Shown here: positions 35,707-44,462 of the stretch, in pieces
Position numbering within the stretch: the first letter of the stretch is position 1
Layout: each line of letters opens with the position of its first letter
Assembly (NCBI GenBank): GCA_016722065.1
Contig: JADKGX010000002.1
Span: forward strand, 945,690-1,009,689
Reading direction: 5' to 3'
DNA length: 64,000 bases
Source of the DNA: Planctomycetota bacterium
GTDB taxonomy: Bacteria; Planctomycetota; UBA8742; UBA2392
The notes under the pieces: model-generated
What the model saw: only the letters and a program-made list of their open reading frames with translations
What the model was told of the DNA's origin: nothing
Databases searched by the model: none
Made by a program: the position numbers and the translations under genes

Positions 35707-35889
35707 AACCGCACCCGGTTTATCGCCAAGGGCCTGCACGGCGTTACCGCAGGCAGACCCCCCGATACCGAACTTGCATCCAGGGTGCCGTGCGCTAGCA
35801 TGTATGGCACCGGTTTTTCAAACTGAACTCGTTTGGCATTAGGCACTTGCGCCGATTTGGCCGGGCGCAGCACCGACCCTGGGCGATTT

Positions 35890-35904
35890 TGGCGTAGGCT
35901 TTGC
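35890..35904 (+). promoter_or_regulatory. Sigma-54-like -24/-12 promoter of the pseudopilin operon
   Basis: TGGC (35890-35893), seven bases (GTAGGCT), TTGC (35901-35904): the exact spacing of the RpoN consensus TGGCACG-N4-TTGC. The predicted start near 35916 gives a short leader with GGAGG before the ATG at 35933. Sigma-54 control of pilin genes is common in other bacteria. Confidence 0.5.
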
Positions 35905-35932
35905 GAGTAATCCTTACCCTTATGGAGGCCCA

Positions 35933-36469
35933 ATGACGCGTAGATCACGGTCGGGCTTTACACTGATCGAACTTATCATCGTCGTCGGCATCATCAGCAT
36001 TCTGGCTGTTGTGCTGATTGCTGTGCTGTTAAGCGCCCAAAGCAGCGGCGAGGTCGCCAAGGCCCGCAACTTCTGCAACACGCTGGTGCCATCGGCCATC
36101 GGCAAGTGGCAGGAAGACACCGGCAAGCAGACCTACGACTACCCGCGCAGCGGCATCAATAAGGAAAAGGAATACTTCGACGGCACCGTGTTGCTGTACG
36201 AGGAGCTGGTCACCAAGCCCAACAGCAGCGGCAAGGGCGCCTATATTTCTGAGGACCAGTACCTCAAGGGCGAACACAAGGGCAAGCCGGTCTTTTTTGA
36301 TCCCTGGGGCAACTGCTACATCTACCGCAATTTTTCGGCCAAGCGTTCCCGAGGCGCCAGCGAGACGCCCTTCAAGGGCAAGAAGTACAACGACACCTAC
36401 GACATCATTTCCCAGGGCCCTGACGGCAAGATGGATACCGAAGACGACGTCTATAACGGATCGAACTAA
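35933..36469 (+). CDS. GspG-like major pseudopilin
   Basis: The 178-residue product has the class III prepilin leader TRRSRSG followed by FTLIELIIVVGIISILAVVL (Phe+1, Glu+5), cut by a prepilin peptidase not present here. The globular part has the GspG features FFDPWGNCYIYR (about 122-133) and YDIISQGPDGKMDTEDDV (about 155-172), the acidic loop that binds calcium in type II secretion pseudopilins. It is first of five pseudopilin genes. GGAGG precedes the ATG. Confidence 0.85.
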   Translation: MTRRSRSGFTLIELIIVVGIISILAVVLIAVLLSAQSSGEVAKARNFCNTLVPSAIGKWQEDTGKQTYDYPRSGINKEKEYFDGTVLLYEELVTKPNSSGKGAYISEDQYLKGEHKGKPVFFDPWGNCYIYRNFSAKRSRGASETPFKGKKYNDTYDIISQGPDGKMDTEDDVYNGSN

Positions 36470-36481
36470 GGGAACCCTGCC

Positions 36482-37093
36482 GTGAACAACATGAACAACA
36501 ACCGCATTTTCAAGCGTCGACTTTCACCTGCCAATGCCGGCTTTACGCTGATTGAGTTGATGATCGTGATCGGCATTATTGCCGTGCTGGTGGCGGTGCT
36601 GGCGCTGGCCGTGCTGCCTTGGCTGAGCAAATCCGCCGAGAACTCAACCAAATCCCTGCTGCAGCAGGTTGGCGGCATGCTGGCCGACGAGAAAAACCCG
36701 CTCACCATTGACCGCTTCCGCAAGGATGCCGGCCCGCTGGCAGGCCAGATTTCCAGCGACCCGCGCAAGGCCTCAGCCCAGCTGATGATTTTCTATTACG
36801 CCCCCACCAAGGAAGCCTGGGATGGCTCGCCCTACTACAAGGGCCAAAGCTACAAGCCGCGCGTGGAACCCAAGGAATGGGCCCAGTTCACGTTCACAGA
36901 CGACAACGCGCTGGCTCTGCCCTATCTGCGTGACGGTTGGGACCAGCCCCTGGAATACAGCTACGACAAAATCGCCAAGGCGGTGCTGGTGCGTTCCTTT
37001 GGCAAAGACATGAACGGCAAGACCGACGACGACCTGGTGTACGACGGGCGTTCGGGCCAGGTGAAGTTCTGGGACGAACTGAAGAAGAAGTAA
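36482..37093 (+). CDS. GspG-like pseudopilin
   Basis: The 203-residue product begins with GTG at 36482 (an ATG three codons later is less well placed behind AGGGA). The leader ends RRLSPANAG and is followed by FTLIELMIVIGIIAVLVAVL. The C-terminal part has LPYLRDGWDQPLEYSYDK and DMNGKTDDDLVYD, a GspG-like DxWGNPLxY plus acidic-loop arrangement. It sits 12 bases after the first pseudopilin. Together they may form a two-subunit fibre or a major/minor pair. Confidence 0.78.
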   Translation: MNNMNNNRIFKRRLSPANAGFTLIELMIVIGIIAVLVAVLALAVLPWLSKSAENSTKSLLQQVGGMLADEKNPLTIDRFRKDAGPLAGQISSDPRKASAQLMIFYYAPTKEAWDGSPYYKGQSYKPRVEPKEWAQFTFTDDNALALPYLRDGWDQPLEYSYDKIAKAVLVRSFGKDMNGKTDDDLVYDGRSGQVKFWDELKKK

Positions 37094-37126
37094 GTGCCAC
37101 AAGCAAGGCGAAGGTACGGAGGCTTC

Positions 37127-37792
37127 ATGCCACGCAACAATCGCAAGGGCTTTACGCTGGTCGAGTTGCTGGTCGTGATCGCGCTGATTGCGCTGCTCAT
37201 GACCGTGATGGTGCCCGTGATACTGAAGTTCATGTCCGGGCGCGGCCTGGCCATGGCGGGCAACAACATTGCCGGCTTCATTGCGGCCGCACGCACCGAA
37301 GCCATGAACACCCGCCAGACCCACGTGATTGTGATGTTCCCCGAAGAAGAAGATCACTCTGACCCCAACAGCCAGTTGGCGCTGTTGATCGGGCCGGGCA
37401 TGGCACTGTATCGCATCAACCCCAACCCGACGGGCGACGACCAGATCGTGAACTTCGTGAAGGAATTGAACTTCAATGCCCAGGTGGGCGGCGACGTGCG
37501 CTTTGCCGGTTCGTGGCTCAAGAAGGCCCCCAAGGGGCCGGTGCTGGACCTGCCCCAGCGCGCCAACGACGCCTTTGAAGGCAAGTACAAGCTGGTGCTG
37601 CGCCCCGATGGCCGCGTGGTGGTGCCTGAAGACAAGCCCGGCTACGTGCTGGACCTCAAGGAATCACGCAACCTGGACACAGACATCATCCTGACCGACG
37701 AAAAGCGCTATGTGTTCATTGACGTAAACCCGGCCACGGGCAACACCCGCCGCTCCCCGGCACTGGACAAAGACGAAGTCGGAGAGCGCTAA
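37127..37792 (+). CDS. GspH-like minor pseudopilin
   Basis: The 221-residue product starts at the ATG at 37127 behind CGGAGG. The leader MPRNNRKG is followed by FTLVELLVVIALIALLMTVM, then AGNNIAGFIAAARTEAMNTRQT, which is typical of GspH/FimT minor pseudopilins in position and sequence. The rest is beta-rich. It is third in the operon. Confidence 0.75.
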   Translation: MPRNNRKGFTLVELLVVIALIALLMTVMVPVILKFMSGRGLAMAGNNIAGFIAAARTEAMNTRQTHVIVMFPEEEDHSDPNSQLALLIGPGMALYRINPNPTGDDQIVNFVKELNFNAQVGGDVRFAGSWLKKAPKGPVLDLPQRANDAFEGKYKLVLRPDGRVVVPEDKPGYVLDLKESRNLDTDIILTDEKRYVFIDVNPATGNTRRSPALDKDEVGER

Positions 37793-37810
37793 CGCGCCAG
37801 GAAGGCAGCC

Positions 37811-38590
37811 ATGAAACCTGTAACCAGACGCTTCAAGCGCGGCTTCACTTTGACCGAAATCCTGGTCGCGATGGCGATTTTCGCGCTGGGTGGTTCGGCC
37901 ATTGTCGCGCTGTTCATCACCAACGCGCGGCTTTCGCGCCAGGCCATGGATTACACCCGCGCGGCAGAAATCAGCCGCAACGTACGGTCGCTGATCACGA
38001 CCTCGCTTTCGCGGCCAATCCTGATTGGCAACGAGCCTGTGTACAAGTTTGACTACCCCGGCAGCTCGCTGACGTTTCGCCCCACCGAATACACCAAGCT
38101 GTATGAGCAAGGCAAGACCGGCGGCGAAGTGCCTGCCTCCTTGGGGGGCACACCGGTTGAGAACTCCCTGTTCTTCAAGCTGCCAAAGAACATGTTCGAC
38201 GTTCGCATTCGCGGCGAAGAAAACCTGCGCCAGGTTCAGACCTGGCTGCCCAACGATGCCACGGACGCCAATGGCGGTGCGCGCTCGTTTCCCAATGGCC
38301 GGCCCGAGGTGTTTCGCCTTATGCCGGACCGCCTGCGCCAGGCCGGGGCCCTGGACGGCCTGGACCCGGACGACCGCATGTTTTACTCGTTTGACTTCAC
38401 GATTCGTCGCAGCGTGATGCGCAGCGAAGTGGAAGACCCCAGCATTCCTGGCGGCAAGGTGCCCCTGAACGACCTGTTTGTAGTGCACGTGAAGGTCTAC
38501 AAGGGCTACGAATACCGCGAAGAAGCGGGCGAAGAAGTCGTCAATGACCCCCTGTATGAGTGGGATTTCTACGTCTCCGCCGCGCGATAG
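37811..38590 (+). CDS. GspI/PulI-like minor pseudopilin
   Basis: The 259-residue product has the leader KPVTRRFKRG followed by FTLTEILVAMAIFALGGSAI (Glu+5 kept). A long helix leads to a mixed globular domain with a conserved-looking TWLPNDATDANGGARSFPNG segment. Order G-G-H-I-J in the operon suggests the I position; the sequence alone would only say minor pseudopilin. It overlaps neither neighbour and is followed after nine bases by the last gene. Confidence 0.72.
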   Translation: MKPVTRRFKRGFTLTEILVAMAIFALGGSAIVALFITNARLSRQAMDYTRAAEISRNVRSLITTSLSRPILIGNEPVYKFDYPGSSLTFRPTEYTKLYEQGKTGGEVPASLGGTPVENSLFFKLPKNMFDVRIRGEENLRQVQTWLPNDATDANGGARSFPNGRPEVFRLMPDRLRQAGALDGLDPDDRMFYSFDFTIRRSVMRSEVEDPSIPGGKVPLNDLFVVHVKVYKGYEYREEAGEEVVNDPLYEWDFYVSAAR

Positions 38591-38599
38591 GAGCAGACC

Positions 38600-39655
38600 A
38601 TGAGAAACGCACGCCGTGGCTTTACGCTGCTCGAGCTGATGATCGCGATCTCGCTGATGCTGATCGTGATGCTGATGCTGCGCACCATGTTTGTGACGGC
38701 CCAGGACATGTACGTGCGCGCCTCACGCCGCGTGGATGTTTACCAGCAGGCCCGAAGCGCGCTGGACCTGATTGAACAAGACATGATGCGCATGCGCGTG
38801 TCCGGCGACGACGACGCCCTGGCGCTTCGCAGCCTGCGGCCCGACGACTACAAGGCCCCGGCGCCCGTGCGCACCAACCGCATGTACAGTGAAATGAACG
38901 ACTGGACCGGCGCTGATGCCAACGAGACGCTGAAGATTCGCGACTTTCTGTCCTTCACCGGCACCGCCACCTGGTACGACAACGAAGCCAAGAAGTACAT
39001 CACCGGCGACGCGATGATCGTCTATTACCTGCGCCGGCGCTTGCCCGTGGATGGCCAGATCGTGGAGGGCGCCTACTTGGTACGCCGCATTCTGCCGGTG
39101 CGCAGCCTGGCCGAACTTGCCCGTATCGGCAAAGGCGGCAAACCGGACTACGACATCAAGCCCCATGAAGAGGAAATCGCCAACTTTGTCTATTCGGCCC
39201 GCATGTACACGGACGACCAGGCGGCCTTTCAGCTTGGCGCGCGCAATGGTGCCTTCAACTATGACACCATGCCCGAATGCAGCCTGGACGTGAAGAACAA
39301 CGACTGGTTGTGGGTTCGCAACGCAGCTTCGGGCAAACCGGCCTCAGGCAACAATCCGCCGCCGGCCGCAGGCGCGGTAACTTTGATTCTGCCCACTCCG
39401 GCCAAAGAAGACCGTGTGGAGTTCGGCGGCATCTGGCGCACCAACACGGCGCCGGACCGTGACTTTTGCTCCTCGCGCTGGAATTACCCCAGCGTAGTCA
39501 TGATTGACCTGTTGATGGTGGACCGCAGCCTGGAACGCTACGACGTTCGTACCGGCACCGGAACTTACCGTTCCTTCAGCCGCGCGGTGCAGTTGCCGGT
39601 TTCGGGGCCGATGTTCCGGCTGGATTCCCGCGACCTGCAGATTCTGCAGCGCTAG
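38600..39655 (+). CDS. GspJ-like minor pseudopilin
   Basis: The 351-residue product has the leader MRNARRG followed by FTLLELMIAISLMLIVMLML, then YVRASRRVDVYQQARSALDL and IEQDMMRMR, the extended N-terminal helix pattern of GspJ. A large beta-rich domain follows (about 80-340). Larger than most GspJ proteins. It ends the operon and a strong terminator follows. No secretion ATPase, platform protein or secretin is within this window. Confidence 0.75.
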   Translation: MRNARRGFTLLELMIAISLMLIVMLMLRTMFVTAQDMYVRASRRVDVYQQARSALDLIEQDMMRMRVSGDDDALALRSLRPDDYKAPAPVRTNRMYSEMNDWTGADANETLKIRDFLSFTGTATWYDNEAKKYITGDAMIVYYLRRRLPVDGQIVEGAYLVRRILPVRSLAELARIGKGGKPDYDIKPHEEEIANFVYSARMYTDDQAAFQLGARNGAFNYDTMPECSLDVKNNDWLWVRNAASGKPASGNNPPPAAGAVTLILPTPAKEDRVEFGGIWRTNTAPDRDFCSSRWNYPSVVMIDLLMVDRSLERYDVRTGTGTYRSFSRAVQLPVSGPMFRLDSRDLQILQR

Positions 39656-39671
39656 CTTGCCGAAAGCTTCT

Positions 39672-39701
39672 AACGGCCGGGGTGTTTTCCCGGCCGTTTG
39701 C
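39672..39701 (+). terminator. Rho-independent terminator after the pseudopilin operon
   Basis: AACGGCCGGG (39672-39681) and CCCGGCCGTT (39689-39698) form a perfect ten-pair stem around GTGTTTT, followed by TG. Confidence 0.8.
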
Positions 39702-39828
39702 AATTGCGGCCGATGCACCTGCGCCCTTGCCACGCCCGAGAATTTCGCAGAAGATGCGCCTGCATTCCCCCAACTAAGTTTCGGGTACCGGCCCGCACGA
39801 AGTACGCGGCCCTGGGAAAGGTTGTGCA

Positions 39829-40591
39829 GTGCGACTCGCCCTTGTCTCGGACATCCATTCGAACCTGGAGGCCATGAACGCCGTGATGGCGGACATTGAA
39901 GCCTACGGGTGCGAAAAGATTTATTGCCTGGGCGATTTGATCGACTACGGTCCCAACCCCTGCGAGATTCTCGACCTGGCCATGGAGCACTTCGACCTGA
40001 CGATCCTTGGCAACCACGAGGAAGCCGTCATGCTGGTGGCCGAGGATTTCAACGAACGCGCCATGCGCAGTGTGGAATGGACTCGCGAACAACTGAACAG
40101 CCCCGACCTGCCCAAAGAAAAACGCAAGACCTATTGGAACTTCCTGGATTCACTGACCAAGAAGCGCGAACACCGCCAGGGCGACCTGCTGTTTGTGCAT
40201 GGCAGCCCGCAAGCCCACCCACGAGTACGTGTTTCCCAAGGACAGCACAGACGAAGCCAAGATTCGCGGCATGTTCGCCAAGTTTGATCGCTTCTGCTTC
40301 TGCGGCCACAGCCATATTCCCGGCATCTACAGTGAAACCGGCAAGTACGGTCACCCCAAGAACCTGAACGGCGGTGAACTGGACCTGCGGCGCTTTCGCA
40401 AGCTGCTGATCAACATTGGCAGTGTTGGCCAGCCCCGCGACCACGACCCGCGCGCCTGTTACGTGATCATTGACGGTAACCGGCTGATCTTCCGCCGCGT
40501 CGAATACGACCTGAAGACCACGGTCGAAAAAATCCGCGCCATTCCGCGTCTGCCCAGTATGCTGGCCGATCGCCTGCTGTTGGGCAAGTAA
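39829..40591 (+). pseudogene. Calcineurin-like metallophosphoesterase, interrupted by a frameshift near 40208
   Basis: The protein starts with GTG at 39829 and has the metal-binding motifs SDIHSN (residues 7-12), LGDLIDYGPNP, ILGNHEEAV and, before the break, FVHGSP. The family continuation RKPTHEYVFPKDSTDEAKIR and the CGHSHIPGIYSE motif are in the +1 frame from about 40210 to 40591, ending with INIGSVGQPRDHDPRACYVI. Adding two bases (GC or CG) in the CCGC run near 40207-40211 restores one frame of about 254 residues. This is either a real inactivation, a decayed gene or a sequencing error; the second half is intact otherwise. The family hydrolyses phosphodi/monoesters with two metal ions. Confidence 0.75.
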
Positions 40592-40608
40592 ACCAGCGCC
40601 AACAATCA

Positions 40609-40639
40609 AAACAGGCGCCCCCAAACGGGGCGCCTGTTT
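40609..40639. terminator. Bidirectional terminator
   Basis: AAACAGGCGCCCC and GGGGCGCCTGTTT form a perfect 13-pair stem with a five-base loop between the convergent genes ending at 40591 and 40652; T-rich on both outer sides. Confidence 0.9.
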
Positions 40640-40651
40640 ACTGGAATTCGC

Positions 40652-42286
40652 TTAGCGCCGCGCCAGCAGCCGCCGACCGCCCATGCACGCAAGCGCCAGC
40701 GCCGCCACGGCCCACAGCCACAGGCCCGCGCCCTGCCCGGTGCTGCAGCCGCCTTCGCCCTGTGCTTCCAGCAGCGGGCCGCCGTCTGTGCCGGGGTTGC
40801 CGGTGTCGTTGACACTGATCTGCACCAGCGCGTCGTCGACGTTGCCGTTGCCGTCTTCCACGATCAACTGAAACGTGAAACTCTGGTTGAAGGGCACCGC
40901 AGGCGCCGTGAACGTGGCCTGGGAACCCGTGGCGTTGTTCAACGTGACGACCGTGCTGCCGCCCACCTGCCGCCAGGTGTAACGCAGCACGTCGGTGGCG
41001 TTGGGGTCAAAGCTGTTGTTGCCATTTAGCGTGACCAGCGCGCCTTCATTGACCACCTGGTTGGTGCCGGCATCGGCCACGGGCGCCGAACCAGTGCCGC
41101 CGGTGTAACGCAGGCGGTACAGCACAGTTTCCGTCAGGATGTACAGGTGGCCATCAATGCCAAAGGCAATGTCGCGCACAGGCGAGGGCAGGTCTGTCAC
41201 CATTGGCCACATGGCAACCACTGTGCGTTCGTTACCGCCAGAAAGAATCGCCCGCACTACCATAGCCCCCGATTTGGGGCCAATCACCGGAAACGCCACG
41301 TTGCCCGTAGCATTTTCACGCCCGAAGTACACACATGCCGTGCGGTGGCCGATGGCCGGAAACGCCGTACCCGAAAGCGGGTAGAACGCCAGGCAACCGG
41401 GTTCAAAGTTCGCCGGCACAGTCCAGGCCGGGTCGGTGTAGTTCACATTACCCAAGTTGCCGCTGAGGCCCGCGGTGTCCCAGCCATAGTTCAGGGCGGA
41501 ACGAATCACGTTCAACTCGTCCACCCCGGAGGTGGCGGGGTTGCCAGTATCGGTGGCAAACAGTTCGGTCGTTGTGGGGTTGAAGGCCAGACCGCGCGGG
41601 TTGCGCATGCCGCGTGCAAACATCGGGTTGTTGGTAATCGGGTTACTGATCGGCGGCTGGCCGTTGCTGCGCTGCACACGCAACACCTTGCCGCGCCGGT
41701 CGGCCGTATCCTGGGCCTGGGCGCCGCCCAGGCTGACACTGGTGCTGGCATCGCCCACGCCGATGTACAGGTTGCCGTCTGCGCCAATGCCCAGGCCGCC
41801 GCCAAAGTTCACGCCATTGGCGCCCATGGCAATGCCGGAAACCAACGTCATTTCAGAGGCAGGCTCGACGGTGCCCAGCACGGTGATGCTCTCGGTGTAG
41901 CGAACCACCGTCAGGGCACCCGAAGGATTGGCCGAATAGCAAACGTACAGAAACCGGTTGTTCTGGTCCGACGGGCTGACTGGAAACAGCGGGTCCAGCA
42001 CAATGCCGTGCATGCCATTATCGTCGCTGGAAGGTGCCGTAAAGTTGCTGACCGTGGCAAAGGTGGAAAGCACCGCGGGCATCTGGGTCGTATCCAGGCA
42101 GTAAATGCGCCCGTTGCCGGCCTCGTTGCCGGTAAAGAAAATGCGGCCGTCAGGGCCAATGGCCAGGCCGCGACCATCGGAAACCGGGTTCTGGATCGTA
42201 TCCAGCGTAAAGCCGCCGGCCGGGCTGGGTTGGGCACTGGCAACCGACGCCACACACAGCGCCGCTAGCAAAAACAATGTCCGCAT
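40652..42286 (-). CDS. Exported sugar-dehydrogenase-like beta-propeller protein with PKD-like domain and Gly-Cys sorting tail
   Basis: The 544-residue product has a signal peptide (1-18), then a six-bladed propeller of the glucose/sorbosone dehydrogenase type: DGRGLAIGPDGRIFFTGNEA, DNGMHGIVLDPLF, GGGLGIGADGNLYIGVGD (about 165-182), GMRNPRGLAFNP and NYGWDTAGL. A PKD/Ig-like module follows (about 400-495; ADAGTNQVVNEGALVTLNGN). The tail is EGEGGCSTGQ, a hydrophobic helix and an Arg cluster. The true activity (PQQ-dependent sugar oxidation or only a binding propeller) is not provable here. The start at 42286 is the first Met of the signal peptide. Confidence 0.82.
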   Translation of the reverse strand: MRTLFLLAALCVASVASAQPSPAGGFTLDTIQNPVSDGRGLAIGPDGRIFFTGNEAGNGRIYCLDTTQMPAVLSTFATVSNFTAPSSDDNGMHGIVLDPLFPVSPSDQNNRFLYVCYSANPSGALTVVRYTESITVLGTVEPASEMTLVSGIAMGANGVNFGGGLGIGADGNLYIGVGDASTSVSLGGAQAQDTADRRGKVLRVQRSNGQPPISNPITNNPMFARGMRNPRGLAFNPTTTELFATDTGNPATSGVDELNVIRSALNYGWDTAGLSGNLGNVNYTDPAWTVPANFEPGCLAFYPLSGTAFPAIGHRTACVYFGRENATGNVAFPVIGPKSGAMVVRAILSGGNERTVVAMWPMVTDLPSPVRDIAFGIDGHLYILTETVLYRLRYTGGTGSAPVADAGTNQVVNEGALVTLNGNNSFDPNATDVLRYTWRQVGGSTVVTLNNATGSQATFTAPAVPFNQSFTFQLIVEDGNGNVDDALVQISVNDTGNPGTDGGPLLEAQGEGGCSTGQGAGLWLWAVAALALACMGGRRLLARR

Positions 42287-42343
42287 TGGCTGGTCTCGCC
42301 GGGGTTGCTTCGGGGCAAAAGTCCATGTTGGCCCAAGCTGGCC

Positions 42344-42367
42344 CCCGGCGCAAGGCGCAGCGCCGGG
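42344..42367 (-). terminator. Hairpin after lepB
   Basis: CCCGGCGC (42344-42351) and GCGCCGGG (42360-42367) form an eight-pair stem in the 103 bases between lepB and the propeller gene. No T-tract is present. Confidence 0.4.
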
Positions 42368-42389
42368 CCGATTGTGCTTTTGCGCGATG

Positions 42390-44402
42390 CTAGTTGATCA
42401 GCTTGGGGCCGCGCGGGGAAAGAAACACGGCAAAGGGGCGGCCAACAAACAGGTCACGTTCCACATAGGGCACCTGCTGGACCTGAATCGTCTCAATGTC
42501 CGCCACGGCAACGCGCACGTAGCCGCCGCCTTCGGTGTAGAAATCAACCGCGCCACGACCTTCCTTGCGTGCATGGGCGCGCAGCGCGTCGACCGCTTCG
42601 GTTACCAGTTGGGCGTCGGATTTGCCGTCGCTGCGTTCGGCCGCGCGGAAAATCGCAACCCGTTGCAGCTTCTGCATGGCCGACAATTCATTGGGCTGCG
42701 CCGCGCCCGACAGCAGCACCGCCAGCTCCTGGCCGCCGTCGTCCAGGTCTCCGCTTACCTGGGTGCCGTCCTTCAGGCGCACAATGGCGCGAATCCAGGC
42801 CCGCGCGTCTTTGCTGCCCGGCGAGTTATCGCCCAGCACAAAGTACTGGTCGCCTTGCAGGTTGACACCAAAGGGCATTTCTGGCGCCGGGTCCAGTTCC
42901 GGCAGCACGCGGCCGCGATAGTAGATATCGCGCTCAATGCCCAGCACGCGCACCGTGGCCCCGCCGCCCTCGGCAGAAAGTTCGATTCTGGCCTTGCGGC
43001 CGCCCGCGGGCTCCGTGCTTGCAAGTTTGGCTGTTTCCACGCTGGCGAAATCCAGATGGCGCTGTTTGTCGCGACTGCGAAGTGTGTCCAGAAGCGGCGT
43101 TCCTACCGTTTGTTCCAGCGCATGGTCACCGACGCGCGCGCGCAGCACGCCGTCGGCCAATGAAAACTCCACGGCCAGCGACTCCCCCGATGCCAGGGTC
43201 CAGCCTGCCATTTCGCTGGCGGCCAATTGCTTTTTTGTGCCGTCTTCCTGGTTGTGGGTCAGCGTGCAGACGCCAGTCCCGGCCTTGAGGCGCAACAGGT
43301 ATTGGTCGGTGTCGCGCACAATGCATGCCGTGAATTCGCCGTCAGGCCCCAATTTGACGCGCAGGCGCGCGCGTACGTCGCCGCACACGTTGCGCCCGAA
43401 GGTAGTCTTTGGCGTTTCGGTGTCACCAAAGCTGGCGTCATGGTCCACAACATTGCCGGGCGTGTCGCCTGTGCCGCGCGGAAAAGTCGCGCTGCCACCC
43501 TTGCCCAGCAGGATTTCGCCGTCCTTGAACTCGACATCGCCACGGCGCAGAAAGTTAGCCACCCAATCCTTCTGGCTGTCCACGGGTCGCAACAGCGTCA
43601 GCCACAGCACCTCGCGCGCTGCCGGGCTTTTGGTCAGCAGTTCGATGCCGGTGCCGTCGTTGTGGCGCAGATAGATATCGCCCTGGGCAATCAGCACTTG
43701 TTCGCCTGGCAGGCCAATGCAGCGCTTGACGTAGGGGTCGGAACGCTTAAGCGGATACCGAAACACCACAGGTTCCCAGCGTCGCGGGTCGCGGAACTGG
43801 TAGCAGAATTTGTCTACAAACACGCGGTCGCCCCACACAGGGTCGCCACTGAGTGTCGGCGCCATGCTGCCTGAAGGGATGCGAAACGCCTCCAGCCCGA
43901 AGTGCCACACCAGCAGCACAATCACCAGCGCCGAAGCAAGGCTTTCAATCTGTTCAAACAGGTAGGAAACCGGCGTGCGCTTTTGCCCCACATAGTGGCG
44001 GCCGCGAAGTTGCGCCCGTGCCACGCTGCCGCGCAGCGTATAGGCCGAAAGCAACCCAAGCCCGCCCGCCAAGCCGGCAAACCCGCTGGCGTTGTACATG
44101 GCACAGGCCAGCAGCGAAACGCCCACCAGCGCCACCACCAATGTGCCACGCAGGTTGGACGGGGCCTTTTCCGCCATTCGCCGGAACACAAACCAGGCCA
44201 CAGCATTGACCACAAACAGCGCCGCCAAAGCCGGAAAACGCAGCCACACGCCTTCGATCTTCGGCGCTGGAAAGAACGCAACCACGGTGGCCACCGCAGC
44301 TGCTGCGGCGCACACGTTGGCCAAGGCGGCACGCACTGGCGCGGGCAGGCGGTAGTAACCCTTAGGTGGTGGCGCGGGCAGGCTGTCTTGTTCTTCGGCC
44401 AT
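42390..44402 (-). CDS. lepB: Signal peptidase I, enlarged form
   Basis: The 670-residue protein has several N-terminal membrane segments (about 30-165), then the SPase I boxes: IPSGSMAPTL with catalytic Ser179, DRVFVDKFCYQF, and YVKRCIGLPGE with catalytic Lys226. A long insertion (about 265-540), with a Lys/Arg-rich beta segment, separates these from the last box, YFVLGDNSPGSKDARAW (about 555-571). Typical SPase I is near 300 residues; long forms occur in Planctomycetota. It cleaves signal peptides on the outer face of the inner membrane, including those of the many exported proteins here. It is divergent from the peroxiredoxin gene. Confidence 0.9.
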   Translation of the reverse strand: MAEEQDSLPAPPPKGYYRLPAPVRAALANVCAAAAAVATVVAFFPAPKIEGVWLRFPALAALFVVNAVAWFVFRRMAEKAPSNLRGTLVVALVGVSLLACAMYNASGFAGLAGGLGLLSAYTLRGSVARAQLRGRHYVGQKRTPVSYLFEQIESLASALVIVLLVWHFGLEAFRIPSGSMAPTLSGDPVWGDRVFVDKFCYQFRDPRRWEPVVFRYPLKRSDPYVKRCIGLPGEQVLIAQGDIYLRHNDGTGIELLTKSPAAREVLWLTLLRPVDSQKDWVANFLRRGDVEFKDGEILLGKGGSATFPRGTGDTPGNVVDHDASFGDTETPKTTFGRNVCGDVRARLRVKLGPDGEFTACIVRDTDQYLLRLKAGTGVCTLTHNQEDGTKKQLAASEMAGWTLASGESLAVEFSLADGVLRARVGDHALEQTVGTPLLDTLRSRDKQRHLDFASVETAKLASTEPAGGRKARIELSAEGGGATVRVLGIERDIYYRGRVLPELDPAPEMPFGVNLQGDQYFVLGDNSPGSKDARAWIRAIVRLKDGTQVSGDLDDGGQELAVLLSGAAQPNELSAMQKLQRVAIFRAAERSDGKSDAQLVTEAVDALRAHARKEGRGAVDFYTEGGGYVRVAVADIETIQVQQVPYVERDLFVGRPFAVFLSPRGPKLIN

Positions 44403-44462
44403 GATCGAAAGCTATAGTGCCCCAGCCCAAGTGGCAACGCCATCGACACGAAAGGATGCAAA

